Positions 46,923 to 56,353 of a DNA stretch of 64,000 bases are shown in pieces. The stretch's first letter is position 1. Every line of letters starts with the position of its first letter. Where the stretch lies: positions 1,736,001-1,800,000 of the forward strand of contig BPJS01000001.1 of assembly GCA_026004735.1 (NCBI GenBank), read 5' to 3'. Source of the stretch: Isosphaeraceae bacterium. Lineage in GTDB: Bacteria; Planctomycetota; Planctomycetia; Isosphaerales; Isosphaeraceae. The notes below the pieces were generated by a model. That model had not been told where the DNA came from and did not search any database. It saw only the letters and a list, made by a program, of their open reading frames with translations. The position numbers and the translations under genes were made by a program.

Positions 46923-49889
46923 ATGCTGCCCCCTGCCTTGTTCCTCCTCCTGGCCGCAGCCTGGGTCCAAGAGCTGACACCAGCCGCTCCGGACCGCCCC
47001 GCCGGCCTTACGCCCCAGCAAGCCCTGGCGCGGATGACTCTGCCCGACGGCTTTCACGCCGAACTGGTCGCCGCCGAACCCGACATCCGCCAACCCCTCT
47101 CGGCCTGCTTCGACGAACGCGGCCGCCTCTGGGTCGTCGAATACCTCCAATACCCCAACCCCGCCGGACTCAAGCCCATCACCGTCGATCAGTATCTCCG
47201 CACCGAGTACGACCGCATCCCCGAGCCGCCCCCCCACGGCCCCCGAGGCGCGGACCGGATCACCATCCTCCACGACCCCGACGGCGACGGCCGCTTCGAA
47301 AAACTCACCACCTTCGTCGACGGCCTCAACCTCGCCTCCGGACTGGCCCTCGGCCGCGGCGGCGCCTTCGTCCTTCAGGCCCCCTACCTCCTCTTCTACC
47401 CCGACCGCGACCGCGACGACCGCCCCGACTCCGACCCCGAGGTCCTCCTCTCCGGCTTCGGACTTCAGGACGCCCACGCCGTCGCCAACTCCCTCACCTG
47501 GGGACCCGACGGCTGGCTCTACGGCGCCCAAGGCTCGACCGTCACCGCCCGCATCCGCGGCATCGAGTTTCAACAGGGCATCTGGCGCTACCACCCCGAG
47601 TCCCGCCGCTTCGAGCTCTTCGCCGAGGGCGGTGGCAACACCTGGGGCCTCGACTTCGACCGCCTCGGCCGCATCCTCGGCTCCTCCAACGGCGGCTTCA
47701 TCGCCTTCCACATGGTCCAGGGCGGCTACTACTGGAAGGGCTTCGCCAAACACGGCCCCCTCCACAACCCCCGCGCCTACGGCTACTTCGACGCCATCGC
47801 CTACGACGGCCCCAAACACGGCGGCCACGTTACCCCCGGCGGCATCATCTACAAAGGCGGCGCGTATCCCCCCGAATTCGACAACGCCTTCATCGCCGGC
47901 AACCTCCTCTCCAACGCCGTCTACTGGCACCTCCTCTCGGAACGCGGCTCCACCCTCAAAGGCCGCCACGGCGGTACCCTCCTCGACGCCCACGACCCCT
48001 GGTTCCGACCCGTCGACCTCCTGACCGGCCCCGACGGCTGCGTCTACGTCGTCGATTGGCACGACCGCCGCGCCTCCCACCTCGACCCCCGCGACACCTG
48101 GGACCGCTCCAACGGCCGCATCTACCGCATCGTCCACCGCACCCGCCAACCCGTCGAGCCGTTCGACCTCGCCTCACGCACCACCAACCAACTGCTCGAA
48201 CTGATCGACAACCCCAACGACTGGTGGTCCGAGACCGCCCGTCGCATCCTTTACGACCGCCGCGACCCCAGCCCCATCCCCCAGCTCCTCACCCAACTCG
48301 ACGCCGAGTCGGCCAACCCGGCCCGCGCCCTGAAGCTCCTCTGGGCCTTGGACGCCTGCGGCGGCCTCACCGCCGAAACCGGCTTTCGTCTACTCCAACA
48401 TCCGCTCGCGCCGGTCCGCGCCTGGGCCATCCGCCGGCTCGGCGACGACCACATTCACTTCGGCCCCATTCCCGACGCCCTGGTCGCCCGTGCTCAGTCC
48501 GACGACTCTCCCCTGGTCCGATCCCAGCTCGCCGCCTCCGCCCCACGCTGGCTCCCCTCGATCGCCCTGCCGATCCTCCTCCGCCTCGCCGAACGCGACC
48601 AAGACGCCACCGACCCCTTCCTCCCACTCCAAATCTGGTGGGGCCTCGAATCCCTCCTCTCCCAGCCCGACCACCGCACCCACCTAGCCGAGCGGTTCGC
48701 CGACCCAGAGCTTCAAAACCGCCCCCTGGTCCGCGACCACCTGCTCGAGCGCCTCGCCCGCGCCTTGGCCTCCGAAGCGGACCCGGCCGCACTAGCCCTG
48801 CTGGCCAACTTGCTGGCCTCGGCGCAGACCACCACAGCGCCGCCCTTGCTTCGGGGCATCGACAAAGGTCTCGAAGCCGTCACCCGCATCCCCGAGGCCC
48901 CGGCCCTGGCCGCTCTGGTCCGCCGGTTCGAGCCGCAACCCGGCCTTCAAGCCCTCTGCCTCCGCATCGCCGCGCGACTCCACGACCCGTCCGCCTACTC
49001 GACCCTCTGCGACGCCGTCGCCGACCCCTCCACTCCCGACGACCAGCGAACCGCCCTCATCGAACTCCTCGGGCAGCTCCCCAGCGACCACGGCCGCCGC
49101 ACCCTCCTGAAATCCCTCGACTCCGGTCCGAGCCCGGCCACCCGCCTCGCTCTGATCAACGCCCTGGCCGCCTACGACCATCCCGACGTCCCGGCCGCCC
49201 TGGTCCGGCTCTACCCCGACCTCGACCCCGCCGCTCGCTCCCGCGTCGTCGCCCTGCTCGCCAGCCGCCCCTCCTGGGCCAGCCCTCTGCTTGACGCCCT
49301 CGAATCGAAAGCCATCCCGCCTTCCGACCTCCGCCCCGAACTGGCCGCCCAACTCGCCGCCCTGGTCCCCGACCTGCTCCCCCGGCTCGAATCGGTGTGG
49401 GGCCGGATCGCTGCCGCCACGCCGGAATCGGTCCGCCAGCGCATCGCCGAAGTCCGCGGAATTCTCCCCGAGGGCGACAAGGGCAACCCCGAACGTGGAC
49501 GCCTCGTCTTCGAGAAGACCTGCGCCGGCTGCCACCGCCTCTTCGGTTCCGGTGGCGCCATCGGCCCCGACCTCACCGGCGCCGATCGCTCCAACCTCGA
49601 CTTCCTCCTCACCTCCCTCATCGACCCCTCCGCCGCCGTCCGCGGCGAGTATCAGGCTCACACCGTCGCCCTTGCCGATGGCCGCATCCTCACCGGCCTG
49701 CTCGCCGAGCAAACCGACCAGTCCCTCACCCTCGTCGACTCCCAGCAGCAACGCACGACCATCGCCCGCGACCAGATCGAGCAGATCGCCCCCGCCACCC
49801 AATCCGTCATGCCCGCCGGCTTGCTCGACAACCTCACCGACGACCAGATCCGCGACCTCTTCCGCTACCTTCAATCCTCCGCTCCGTGA
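46923..49889 (+). CDS. PVC-type heme-binding protein (membrane-bound dehydrogenase-like, HEAT repeats, cytochrome c)
   Basis: A 988-residue exported protein starting MLPPALFLLLAAAWVQE. Residues 30-420 are a PVC-type NHL/glucose dehydrogenase-like propeller (DGFHAELVAAEPDIRQPLSACFDERGRLWV, GVSTWGPDGWLYG-like repeats). Residues 440-840 are HEAT-like helical repeats. Near residue 867 a cytochrome c motif (TCAGCHRLFG, Cys867 and Cys870, His871) sits in a heme-binding domain, followed by a C-terminal LTGLLAEQTDQSLTLVD stretch typical of PVC domains. The family is large and planctomycete-specific, with unproven redox roles. A nitrilase-family gene follows after 9 bases. Confidence 0.9.
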   Translation: MLPPALFLLLAAAWVQELTPAAPDRPAGLTPQQALARMTLPDGFHAELVAAEPDIRQPLSACFDERGRLWVVEYLQYPNPAGLKPITVDQYLRTEYDRIPEPPPHGPRGADRITILHDPDGDGRFEKLTTFVDGLNLASGLALGRGGAFVLQAPYLLFYPDRDRDDRPDSDPEVLLSGFGLQDAHAVANSLTWGPDGWLYGAQGSTVTARIRGIEFQQGIWRYHPESRRFELFAEGGGNTWGLDFDRLGRILGSSNGGFIAFHMVQGGYYWKGFAKHGPLHNPRAYGYFDAIAYDGPKHGGHVTPGGIIYKGGAYPPEFDNAFIAGNLLSNAVYWHLLSERGSTLKGRHGGTLLDAHDPWFRPVDLLTGPDGCVYVVDWHDRRASHLDPRDTWDRSNGRIYRIVHRTRQPVEPFDLASRTTNQLLELIDNPNDWWSETARRILYDRRDPSPIPQLLTQLDAESANPARALKLLWALDACGGLTAETGFRLLQHPLAPVRAWAIRRLGDDHIHFGPIPDALVARAQSDDSPLVRSQLAASAPRWLPSIALPILLRLAERDQDATDPFLPLQIWWGLESLLSQPDHRTHLAERFADPELQNRPLVRDHLLERLARALASEADPAALALLANLLASAQTTTAPPLLRGIDKGLEAVTRIPEAPALAALVRRFEPQPGLQALCLRIAARLHDPSAYSTLCDAVADPSTPDDQRTALIELLGQLPSDHGRRTLLKSLDSGPSPATRLALINALAAYDHPDVPAALVRLYPDLDPAARSRVVALLASRPSWASPLLDALESKAIPPSDLRPELAAQLAALVPDLLPRLESVWGRIAAATPESVRQRIAEVRGILPEGDKGNPERGRLVFEKTCAGCHRLFGSGGAIGPDLTGADRSNLDFLLTSLIDPSAAVRGEYQAHTVALADGRILTGLLAEQTDQSLTLVDSQQQRTTIARDQIEQIAPATQSVMPAGLLDNLTDDQIRDLFRYLQSSAP

Positions 49890-49898
49890 ATCAACGCG

Positions 49899-50877
49899 AT
49901 GGACCACACTCTGACCGTAGCTGCCGTCCAGTTCGAACACCGCGACGGCGACAAGCCCCACAACCTGGAGCGGATCGAGGCCCTCGCCCGCCAGGCGGTC
50001 GCTCAAGGCGCCGAGCTGGTCGCGTTCCACGAATGCTCCATCCCCGGCTACACCTTCCTCCAGCACCTCGACCGCGAGGCCATGCTCGCCTTGGCCGAAC
50101 CGGTCCCGGACGGCCCTTCGCTCCGCCGCCTCGACGCCCTGGCCGGCCAGCTCGGCGTCGTCCTCATGGTCGGCCTGATCGAGCGCGACGCCAACGACCG
50201 GCTCTACAACGCCTACGTTGCCCTCGACGGCTCCGGTCAGGCTCGGCTCCACCACCGCAAGCTCCACGTTTTCATCAATCCGCACCTGACCCCCGGCGAT
50301 CATTACACGGTGGGGGAGATCCGCGGCACCCGGGTCGGCGTCCTGATCTGCTACGACAACAACCTTCCCGAAAACGTCCGCATCACGAGCCTCTTAGGCG
50401 CCGAGCTGATCGTGATGCCCCACGTCACCGGCGCGACCCCCGTCGCCGATGGTCGGACGCGGCCCAATTGACCCCAAGCTATGGGAAAACCGTCACCTCG
50501 ACCCGGCCCGGCTCCGCCACGAAATGCTTGGCCCCAAGGGCCGCGCCTGGGTCATGCGCTGGCTGCCCGCCCGGGCCTGGGAAAACGGCGTCTACGTCGC
50601 CTTCGCCAACGCCGTCGGCCTCGACGGCGGCTCAGTCCGGCCCGGTGGCGCGGTCCTGCTCGATCCCAACGGCGAGATCATGACCGAAACCTGGCAACCG
50701 GCCGACGACCTGGTCCTCGCCACCCTCAGCCCCGAGCTGCTTGCCCAGGCCTCCGGCCGCCGCTATATCCGCGCCCGCCGCCCCGACCTCTACGCGCCTC
50801 TGACCGCACCGTCCACTCTCCCACCCGAAACCCAGCCCGGCTGGCGCCGCGCCTTCGAACCGGCTTCGGAGCCTTAG
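49899..50877 (+). pseudogene. Carbon-nitrogen hydrolase (nitrilase superfamily), split by a single-base frameshift
   Basis: The 5' part (49899-50471, ATG 49899) contains the catalytic Glu (FHECSIPGY), Lys (HHRKLHVF) and Cys (LICYDNN), then leaves frame after MPHVTGATP. The rest of the protein continues in another frame from about 50449 (VGRGPIDPKLWENRHLD, MRWLPARAWENGVYV, and a normal C-terminal domain) to the stop at 50877. The total length is one base more than a multiple of three, as expected for a single insertion near 50445-50455. All active-site residues are upstream of the shift. Either a real broken gene or a sequencing error. The family includes amidases and N-carbamoyl hydrolases. 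Confidence 0.8.
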
Positions 50878-50976
50878 ACGTTTCATGCTCGGGATTCGGG
50901 TTTTCACCGCCTTGACGGAACTCGCAAGAGAACCGATCGCCCTAGCCGCCCGGCGGGCCGCAGCAGCCGACCCCCC

Positions 50977-51005
50977 TTGAGCGATGCGGACCGATCCGCT
51001 ACAGT
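50977..51005 (+). promoter_or_regulatory. Promoter of tRNA-Cys
   Basis: TTGAGC at 50977-50982, a 17-base spacer, and TACAGT at 51000-51005, with the tRNA beginning 12 bases later. This is the best -35/-10 pair I found in the window. Confidence 0.6.
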
Positions 51006-51016
51006 TCCTCTGTCCA

Positions 51017-51088
51017 GGCGCCGTAGCCAAGTGGTAAGGCAGCGGACTGCAAATCCGTTATTCCCCGGTTCGAATCCGGGCGGCGCCT
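51017..51088 (+). tRNA. tRNA-Cys (GCA)
   Basis: A full cloverleaf of 72 bases. The 7-bp acceptor stem pairs GGCGCCG with CGGCGCC, the anticodon stem surrounds CTGCAAA with anticodon GCA at 51049-51051, the T-arm is CCCGG/TTCGAAT/CCGGG, and the discriminator base is U, as in tRNA-Cys. CCA is not encoded. Confidence 0.97.
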
Positions 51089-51162
51089 CTTCATCCACAT
51101 CGAATCCGAGCGGAGGCTTTCGCTCGAATGCTGTCGCAGCCGCTTGTTTGAGCGACGGCACC

Positions 51163-52488
51163 CTAAGCCTGGCCCAGTCCGTTCCCGGTCAAAGAAGCCG
51201 AATCGGGCGTCGTTAGCCCTCCAGAGGGTGCCCGCCGCTTGGTCCGAGCCAGCCAATCGCCGAGCGTCTGGAGCGTCAAACCGGCGAGCGCCGCCACCAG
51301 GGGAACCACGGCGAAATGATAACGGTCAATGAACGAGACGGTCACCGCATGGATGGCGACAAAGTATAACCAGATGATGATGCATGGATGGAACAGGGTC
51401 TGAACAGGGCCCGCGCGTGCGGCCAGAATCAGGCAGCCGATCAGTCCGAGCGCAAGAGCTGTGTACCAGTAGAGGGTGCTTATCCGTTTGAGAGGGTTCA
51501 GGCTGGCCGGGCCGAGACGCCGCTCGATGCCGCGTTGGTTCCAGACGACGCCGATCGTCTCGCGCTCGTGGAAGCCGACGATCTTGTGCAGCCCGAGCTT
51601 AAGGAACCGGATCGGGTTGTCGCGAATACTGGCCATGGCCTCGGCCCGCATGGCGCGATCGCGCTCGTATTCATTCAGATGGCGGAACCGTTCGGGGATC
51701 TTTTCGTAGCCGCCGTCGGAATCGGGGTGGTTGCCCATCCAGAGGTTGGAGCCGGAGTTGAGCGAGATCAGGATGAAGCGGCCGAAGGTCCGGTAGTTGC
51801 GGTAGGTCCAAGGGGCGATCATCAACGCAGCGCCCATCAGGCAGGCCAGGGTGGCGGTGGTGGCCGAGCGGAGCGATCGCTCGCGGACCGCCCGTGAGAG
51901 TCCGAGCACGACGGGCAGCAGCACGCCGGTCGGGCGGATCAGGGACCCAATTCCGATCAGCAGCCCGGAGCCGAAACCCTGCAACGCCGGCCGCCATCCG
52001 CGTTGCTCCCAGAGCAGCAAGGCACCCAGCAACGCGGCCTCGAAGGGCAATTCGGTACCCATGACGGTCGAGTACTGAATCTGGCCGGGCCAGAGGGCCA
52101 GGATCAGGCCAGACCAGAGGCTGGCCCGGTCGCCGAACCAGCGTCGCGCAGCGAGCAGGCCCAGGGCGACGATGAGCGTCGAGATCACCACTTGGACGGC
52201 CGCGACGACCGCGAGGTTGCGGCCGACCAGCGAATAGATTCCGGCAAAGAGCAAGGGCGCTCCCGGCGGCCAGTAGGCGATTGGACGGCCCGGCCTGTGG
52301 CCGTAGCCGTTACCGGAGGCCAGGTTTTGGGCCAGGCGATCGTAGACGGCGGCATCGGAGATGGGCAGGATCGGGATGGCGATCGCCCAGCCGGCCCGCA
52401 AGATCAACCCGATTCCGACAATGGCCAGAGCGTAACGCCACCACCGGGCGGAATCGATCGGCGCGGAAGGGGAGTTGGCCGAGGACAT
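51163..52488 (-). CDS. GT39-like (ArnT/PMT) membrane glycosyltransferase
   Basis: A 441-residue polytopic protein with about 10 membrane segments. The first periplasmic loop has PISDAAVYDRLAQNLASGNGYG, with the acidic residues and YWPPGAPLLFAG that fit the glycosyltransferase family 39 / PMT_2 group, which transfers sugars from polyprenyl phosphate to lipid A or protein. The C-terminus is soluble and polar (SASLTGNGLGQA). Acceptor unknown. It lies 74 bases downstream of the tRNA on the opposite strand. Confidence 0.85.
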   Translation of the reverse strand: MSSANSPSAPIDSARWWRYALAIVGIGLILRAGWAIAIPILPISDAAVYDRLAQNLASGNGYGHRPGRPIAYWPPGAPLLFAGIYSLVGRNLAVVAAVQVVISTLIVALGLLAARRWFGDRASLWSGLILALWPGQIQYSTVMGTELPFEAALLGALLLWEQRGWRPALQGFGSGLLIGIGSLIRPTGVLLPVVLGLSRAVRERSLRSATTATLACLMGAALMIAPWTYRNYRTFGRFILISLNSGSNLWMGNHPDSDGGYEKIPERFRHLNEYERDRAMRAEAMASIRDNPIRFLKLGLHKIVGFHERETIGVVWNQRGIERRLGPASLNPLKRISTLYWYTALALGLIGCLILAARAGPVQTLFHPCIIIWLYFVAIHAVTVSFIDRYHFAVVPLVAALAGLTLQTLGDWLARTKRRAPSGGLTTPDSASLTGNGLGQA

Positions 52489-52520
52489 CGAAGGCTCTGG
52501 GCGGGCAGGCGCGCGGCCAC

Positions 52521-54308
52521 TTACTGGGACATCAGGAAGGCGATGACGTCGTTGCGGTACTCAGGGGAGAGCGACTCCGCGAAGCTGGGCATCTTGCCGT
52601 AGAGGTTGTCGAAGCGAGGCTCCTCGAGGTGGTGCTTGAGCCAGGTTCGGACGCGCTGCTTGCCAGGCTTGGCAGCGAGGACCTCTTCGATCCGGCGGCG
52701 GCTGTCGTCGCTGACGCCCTCTTTGAGCAGTTGTTTCATGGCGGCTTCGTGGTGGCCGGCGAGGCGGGATTCGAGGATTTTGGCGATTCCGTCGAGGCGA
52801 GGCCCCTCGTGACCGCCCGAGCCGTTCAGGCTGTGGCAGCCGATGCAGTTGCGATGGAAGAGGATCTGGCCGCGCTGGGCCGGTTCGAGCGCGGCTAGTT
52901 GCTGGTCGTCGACCGAGGGCAGCCCGAGCGTTTCCTTCGAGGGGACGACCCGCCAGACGCGGCCGGTGCCGTCCACCTCGGTCGATTTGGCCGAGCCGAA
53001 GAAGTCGGTGAAGTAGAGGCCGTCGGGTCCTTCGGCGAGGTCGAGGACGGTGGCCTTGGCGTCGCCGGAGTACTGGATCAGGAGGGCGGGGATGGTCAAC
53101 AGCAGGCCGGTTTTGGGGTCGAATTCGAGCTCGACGATCGATTTACCGAGGTAGTCGTCTGGGCCGACGCGGAAGGCGTCGCCGTAGAGGCCCATGTAGC
53201 CGCGCGTGTTGGAACCGTCGCCGAGGATCGGCCGGTTAGGGAAGACCATGCCGACGGGCGAGACATTGTTGGGGTCAGGCCCCCAGGTGAAGAGGGCGTT
53301 GAGGCGGGAGGATTCGCGAATGCCGTCGTAACCGAAGCTGGCGCCGGGGAGGACCTGGATCAGGCGGTCGGTGCTTTCGCCATTTTCGGCGGAATAGAGT
53401 CGGCCGGTGTCGGGCTGAAAGGCCAAGTCGAAGGCGTTGCGGATGCCGAGGGCGTAGATGTAGAGCCGGGGGGCCTGAGGGTTGGTCTCGGCGATGATCT
53501 CGTCATAGAACGGGTTATCGTCGCAGGGCGAACCGTCCTTGTTCATGCGGAGGATTTTGCCGCCGAATCGGCTCAGATTCAGGCTATTGGGGTAATCTTC
53601 GCCGTCGCCAACCGAGACGTAGAGCTTGCCATCGGGGCCTTCGATCACGGACTGGATCTGGTGGGAGGGAGCCGATGGCTCCTTGAGGTCGAGCAGGACC
53701 TTGGACTCGCGAAGTCGCTTGCCGCCGGGTTCGCTGATCAGGCGGACGATGCGGTTGCTGACGAAGCCGGCCTCATGGTTTTTGTAGGCGTGGGTGATGA
53801 CCAGGTCGTCGGAGTCGGAGAGGGTGGTCAGACCGACTAAGCCGAGTTCGTCGCTCTTTTCGATGGGGAAAGGTGGAACGTTTTTGAAGCCTTCGGCGAA
53901 GAGGTAAATCTGGCCGTCGTTGCCGACGTATTTGATGCGGCCGTCGAGCTCGGCAACGTAGAAGCGAGGCGAGTCGGGGTCGGTGCCGGGGTGGTTGGGG
54001 AAGGCGAGGCTGACCGGATAGGTGAAGCCCTGGGCGACAAGCTGGACGTCGAAGCCGGGCTTGACGGTCCACTCGGGGCTGGTCGGGGATTGGACGCCTT
54101 TCCAGCTATAGCTGGCGCGGCCGAAGGGGGTACCGGTTTTCTTGTAAAGATCCCAATAGCCTCCCAGGCCGAGCAGACGTTTGACGCTATCGAGACGGTC
54201 GACGAATGGGCGTTTGTAGAGGACGGCGGACGTGGCAGCAACACCCAGCAGCCCGCCAACAGCCAGGAGCAGGACAGACAGGGCAAACCCTCTCCATGAC
54301 TTGGCCAT
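52521..54308 (-). CDS. PQQ-dependent sugar dehydrogenase-like protein with C-terminal cytochrome c
   Basis: A 595-residue protein with an N-terminal membrane anchor (ALSVLLLAVGGLLGVAATSAV). Residues about 75-475 form a glucose/sorbosone dehydrogenase-type beta-propeller (SHQIQSVIEGPDGKLYVSVGDG, RMNKDGSPCDDNPFY, YALGIRNAFDLAFQPDTGRLY, YFTDFFGSAKSTEVDG). A CIGCH heme motif at 488-492 (FHRNCIGCHSLNGSGGH) begins a cytochrome c domain, ending in MPSFAESLSPEYRNDVIAFLMSQ. It is likely periplasmic sugar oxidation with electrons passed to the heme. ATG 54308. Confidence 0.9.
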   Translation of the reverse strand: MAKSWRGFALSVLLLAVGGLLGVAATSAVLYKRPFVDRLDSVKRLLGLGGYWDLYKKTGTPFGRASYSWKGVQSPTSPEWTVKPGFDVQLVAQGFTYPVSLAFPNHPGTDPDSPRFYVAELDGRIKYVGNDGQIYLFAEGFKNVPPFPIEKSDELGLVGLTTLSDSDDLVITHAYKNHEAGFVSNRIVRLISEPGGKRLRESKVLLDLKEPSAPSHQIQSVIEGPDGKLYVSVGDGEDYPNSLNLSRFGGKILRMNKDGSPCDDNPFYDEIIAETNPQAPRLYIYALGIRNAFDLAFQPDTGRLYSAENGESTDRLIQVLPGASFGYDGIRESSRLNALFTWGPDPNNVSPVGMVFPNRPILGDGSNTRGYMGLYGDAFRVGPDDYLGKSIVELEFDPKTGLLLTIPALLIQYSGDAKATVLDLAEGPDGLYFTDFFGSAKSTEVDGTGRVWRVVPSKETLGLPSVDDQQLAALEPAQRGQILFHRNCIGCHSLNGSGGHEGPRLDGIAKILESRLAGHHEAAMKQLLKEGVSDDSRRRIEEVLAAKPGKQRVRTWLKHHLEEPRFDNLYGKMPSFAESLSPEYRNDVIAFLMSQ

Positions 54309-55137
54309 GAAGCCGACTCTCCGATTGAGGGGCTGGGCGTCCGGGCGGCGAGGGCGGAGGAGAGAAGGATCGCCCGATGCAGGAGATGCCTTTGGTTTGC
54401 GAATGCTAGCAGAAGTCGAAGAATCGGTTCAAGCAACGGAAGAACACGCGGCCGATTCTGAAGCGGCAATGTGGCTTCCGGGCGACACGCCGGTTCAGGC
54501 AGGGTGAAAGAGATCGATTGAGATCCCCGGGCGGGGGTGGTGCGGTGAATATTGCCAATGGTTAACGGATGGGAACCGAGCGGTTTGTTTGCGAGGGGAT
54601 GCCGCCGGACCAAATGGGGAGAATCCGGACCGAAGACCGACCACTCGTCGGGCGGCGGGAAAAGTGCGCCGGTCCGTTGATGCGTGCGCGGCGGGAGCGG
54701 CAGGCCGATCTCGAGGGCGCGGCCAGTGGACGAGGTGAGCTGACCAGGCGGGGGCGGCGCGGGAAGTTGGGCAGGCTGGAGGAGATGGACGTGGACCGCC
54801 CGGGAGAGTCGTGGTCGCGGAGGGAGCGTGGAGCGATTGGGCGGTGGGCTGAACGCCCTGGCGCGATTGGGCGGTGAGCAAGGCGTTCGGCGGAAGTTTT
54901 GCCGTCGGCCCGCTTCGAACGCTTGCGCGTGTGGGCGGAGGGCGGGTGAATATCCTGCGAGCCGCCTTTCTAACGTCCGGATCGAACACTCGCGCGCGTG
55001 GGCGGTGAGTGGGACCGACGCGGCGGGTGGCCTGAGCCTCGATGTCCGCGGCGAGCCGGGGAACAAGCCTGGAAATGGATCGAGGGGCTGCCTGGAAGAC
55101 TAGGGTAGGGGGATGCTCCGAAGGGGGGCGTCCGACC
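54309..55137. other. 829-base gene-free region with iteron-like repeats
   Basis: No gene is convincing here; open frames are Arg/Pro-rich shadows. A 24-base sequence at 54915-54938 and another at 54982-55005 match at 21 of 24 positions, each starting TCGAAC and ending GTGGGCGG. A related 17-base unit (GCGATTGGGCGGTG...) occurs at 54833-54849 and 54863-54879. The region lies 3-4 kb from the skew reversal. Confidence 0.5.
54833..55009 (+). repeat. Imperfect direct repeats (iteron-like)
   Basis: Two pairs of imperfect direct repeats sharing a TGGGCGG core: 54833-54849 with 54863-54879 (17 bases, 1 mismatch, 30-base period), and 54915-54938 with 54982-55005 (24 bases, 3 mismatches, 67-base period). 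Confidence 0.5.
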
Positions 55138-55911
55138 TTAGGGAGGATCAGCTAGGGTTCGGGGCCGTTCGGGGAGTGAGGGTTGCCGAGGCTCGGGGGC
55201 GATGCCGTTGGGCCAGGGTCCGCAGAGCTTCAGTGAATCGGCATAACGACAGGTAGCGATGTCGTCGAGGGTCAGGATGGGGTAATGGTGGAGGATTTCC
55301 TGGGGCGACCAGCCGTCCTCGAGCATGGCGGCCACGTGGTCAGCCCAGAGGTTGGTGCCGCGGACGACGGGCCATTCGGGAGCGATTTTGGGGTCGATGA
55401 CGAGTCGGTCACGCCAGTCCGGAGGGCAGGGGAGTTCGGCGGGGGAGGTCGGGGGAGGCGGAGAGGAGGGCTGAGAATCCCGGGCATCGGCTGAGCGTGG
55501 CGGAAGGAGGTCGCTCGGGGGAGAGTCAGGGGGGAGGGAGCGGGGGGCGGAGCGGCTGAGGCGGTTGGATGCGACCTGGAGGCGGATGTAGAGGGAGAGG
55601 GTGGCGCGAAAGGAGCGGTCGGCCTGGGACTCGTAGCGGTGCCAAGCCGGGTCGCCGGGCCCGGACGGCTCCGCGTGGGCCGACTTGGCGATCCGGAGGG
55701 TCAATTGCTTGAGCCGCTCGAGAACAAGCGACTCGAGCGGGGAGGCGGGCCGCATGGCGTCGAAGAGGGCCTCGATGGCCGCGACGGCTTGGTCGGGAAG
55801 GTCGGGGGGCTGGGCCGTGAGAACGCGGGGTGGGGACGTCGGGTCGGCGATGCTGGACAGAGCTGGGCTGAAAGAGGTGCAGGCTTGCTCGATCTGAGAT
55901 GGTGACGACAT
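55138..55911 (-). CDS. DUF433-domain protein with long N-terminal extension
   Basis: A 257-residue protein. The C-terminal part (residues about 165-230: RLVIDPKIAPEWPVVRGTNLWADHVAAMLEDGWSP..., then EILHHYPILTLDDIATCRYADS) fits DUF433, a winged-helix-like domain often in toxin-antitoxin antitoxins. The N-terminal 160 residues are Ser/Pro-rich and helical (SLYIRLQVASNRLSRSA), with no domain I recognise. No toxin-like gene lies next to it, so an antitoxin role is not supported here. ATG 55911. Confidence 0.78.
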   Translation of the reverse strand: MSSPSQIEQACTSFSPALSSIADPTSPPRVLTAQPPDLPDQAVAAIEALFDAMRPASPLESLVLERLKQLTLRIAKSAHAEPSGPGDPAWHRYESQADRSFRATLSLYIRLQVASNRLSRSAPRSLPPDSPPSDLLPPRSADARDSQPSSPPPPTSPAELPCPPDWRDRLVIDPKIAPEWPVVRGTNLWADHVAAMLEDGWSPQEILHHYPILTLDDIATCRYADSLKLCGPWPNGIAPEPRQPSLPERPRTLADPP

Positions 55912-56353
55912 GGGTCGTAGGCTCTCGAAGCGGCTGTGAAGCTCTCTTTGGAAAGCCGGGTCGGTCCTGCGACGGCGGCGTCAATGGAGATGATCGGGGG
56001 TTTGATCGGCGTTGATCGGTCCGGGCGGATCCGCGCGGTCGGAATGTTGTGGGCAAGTTTGCGGCATCGGCACGCAAGCGCTGCCACCAACCCGCGGAGC
56101 GGGGATGGAGGCGGATCGCCGAAGAGGCCGATCGGACGGAGAGGATCGGGCGTGCGCGTGGTGGGAGCGCGATAGGCGGGCCTGCTGGGGTGAGGAGCGG
56201 GGTGTCGGGCGGCGGGCGGATCACGGCCCGCTTTGGCTTCGTTCGGGAGATTCCGCCACGGAGCCGGCTGGGGCCTCCGGCGAATCAGAGAGACAGGCCG
56301 GGGGAAGAGAGGGGTGCGTCAACCGATCGGAGAGAGCCGGGGGATGGGTGGGG
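55912..56353. other. Intergenic region between DUF433 and VPS10-like genes
   Basis: 442 bases. TTGATCGG is repeated near 55996 and 56009. I see no gene, RNA or clear promoter; both neighbours are on the minus strand, so it should hold the promoter of the DUF433 gene (upstream side). Confidence 0.4.

Larger units (their letters stand above)
50600..51800. other. GC-skew reversal (possible replication origin)
   Basis: The + strand changes from C-rich to G-rich across this stretch. Hand counts per 60 bases: 44101-44160 10 G/27 C, 49201-49260 15 G/31 C, 50581-50640 19 G/23 C, 51421-51480 21 G/15 C, 53401-53460 27 G/13 C, 62161-62220 30 G/9 C. The trend holds in genes of either orientation. A negative-to-positive change normally marks an origin. 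One near-DnaA box (TCATCCACA, 51091-51099) is present. See findings for the counter-evidence. Confidence 0.6.

Noticed and set aside
51091..51099. TCATCCACA as a DnaA box
   Set aside because: Only one near match (1 mismatch) without a cluster, so it cannot prove an origin by itself.
54495..54989. A 164-codon minus-strand frame in the 54.3-55.1 kb gap
   Set aside because: Pro/Arg/Ser-rich, no motif; it crosses the direct repeats.
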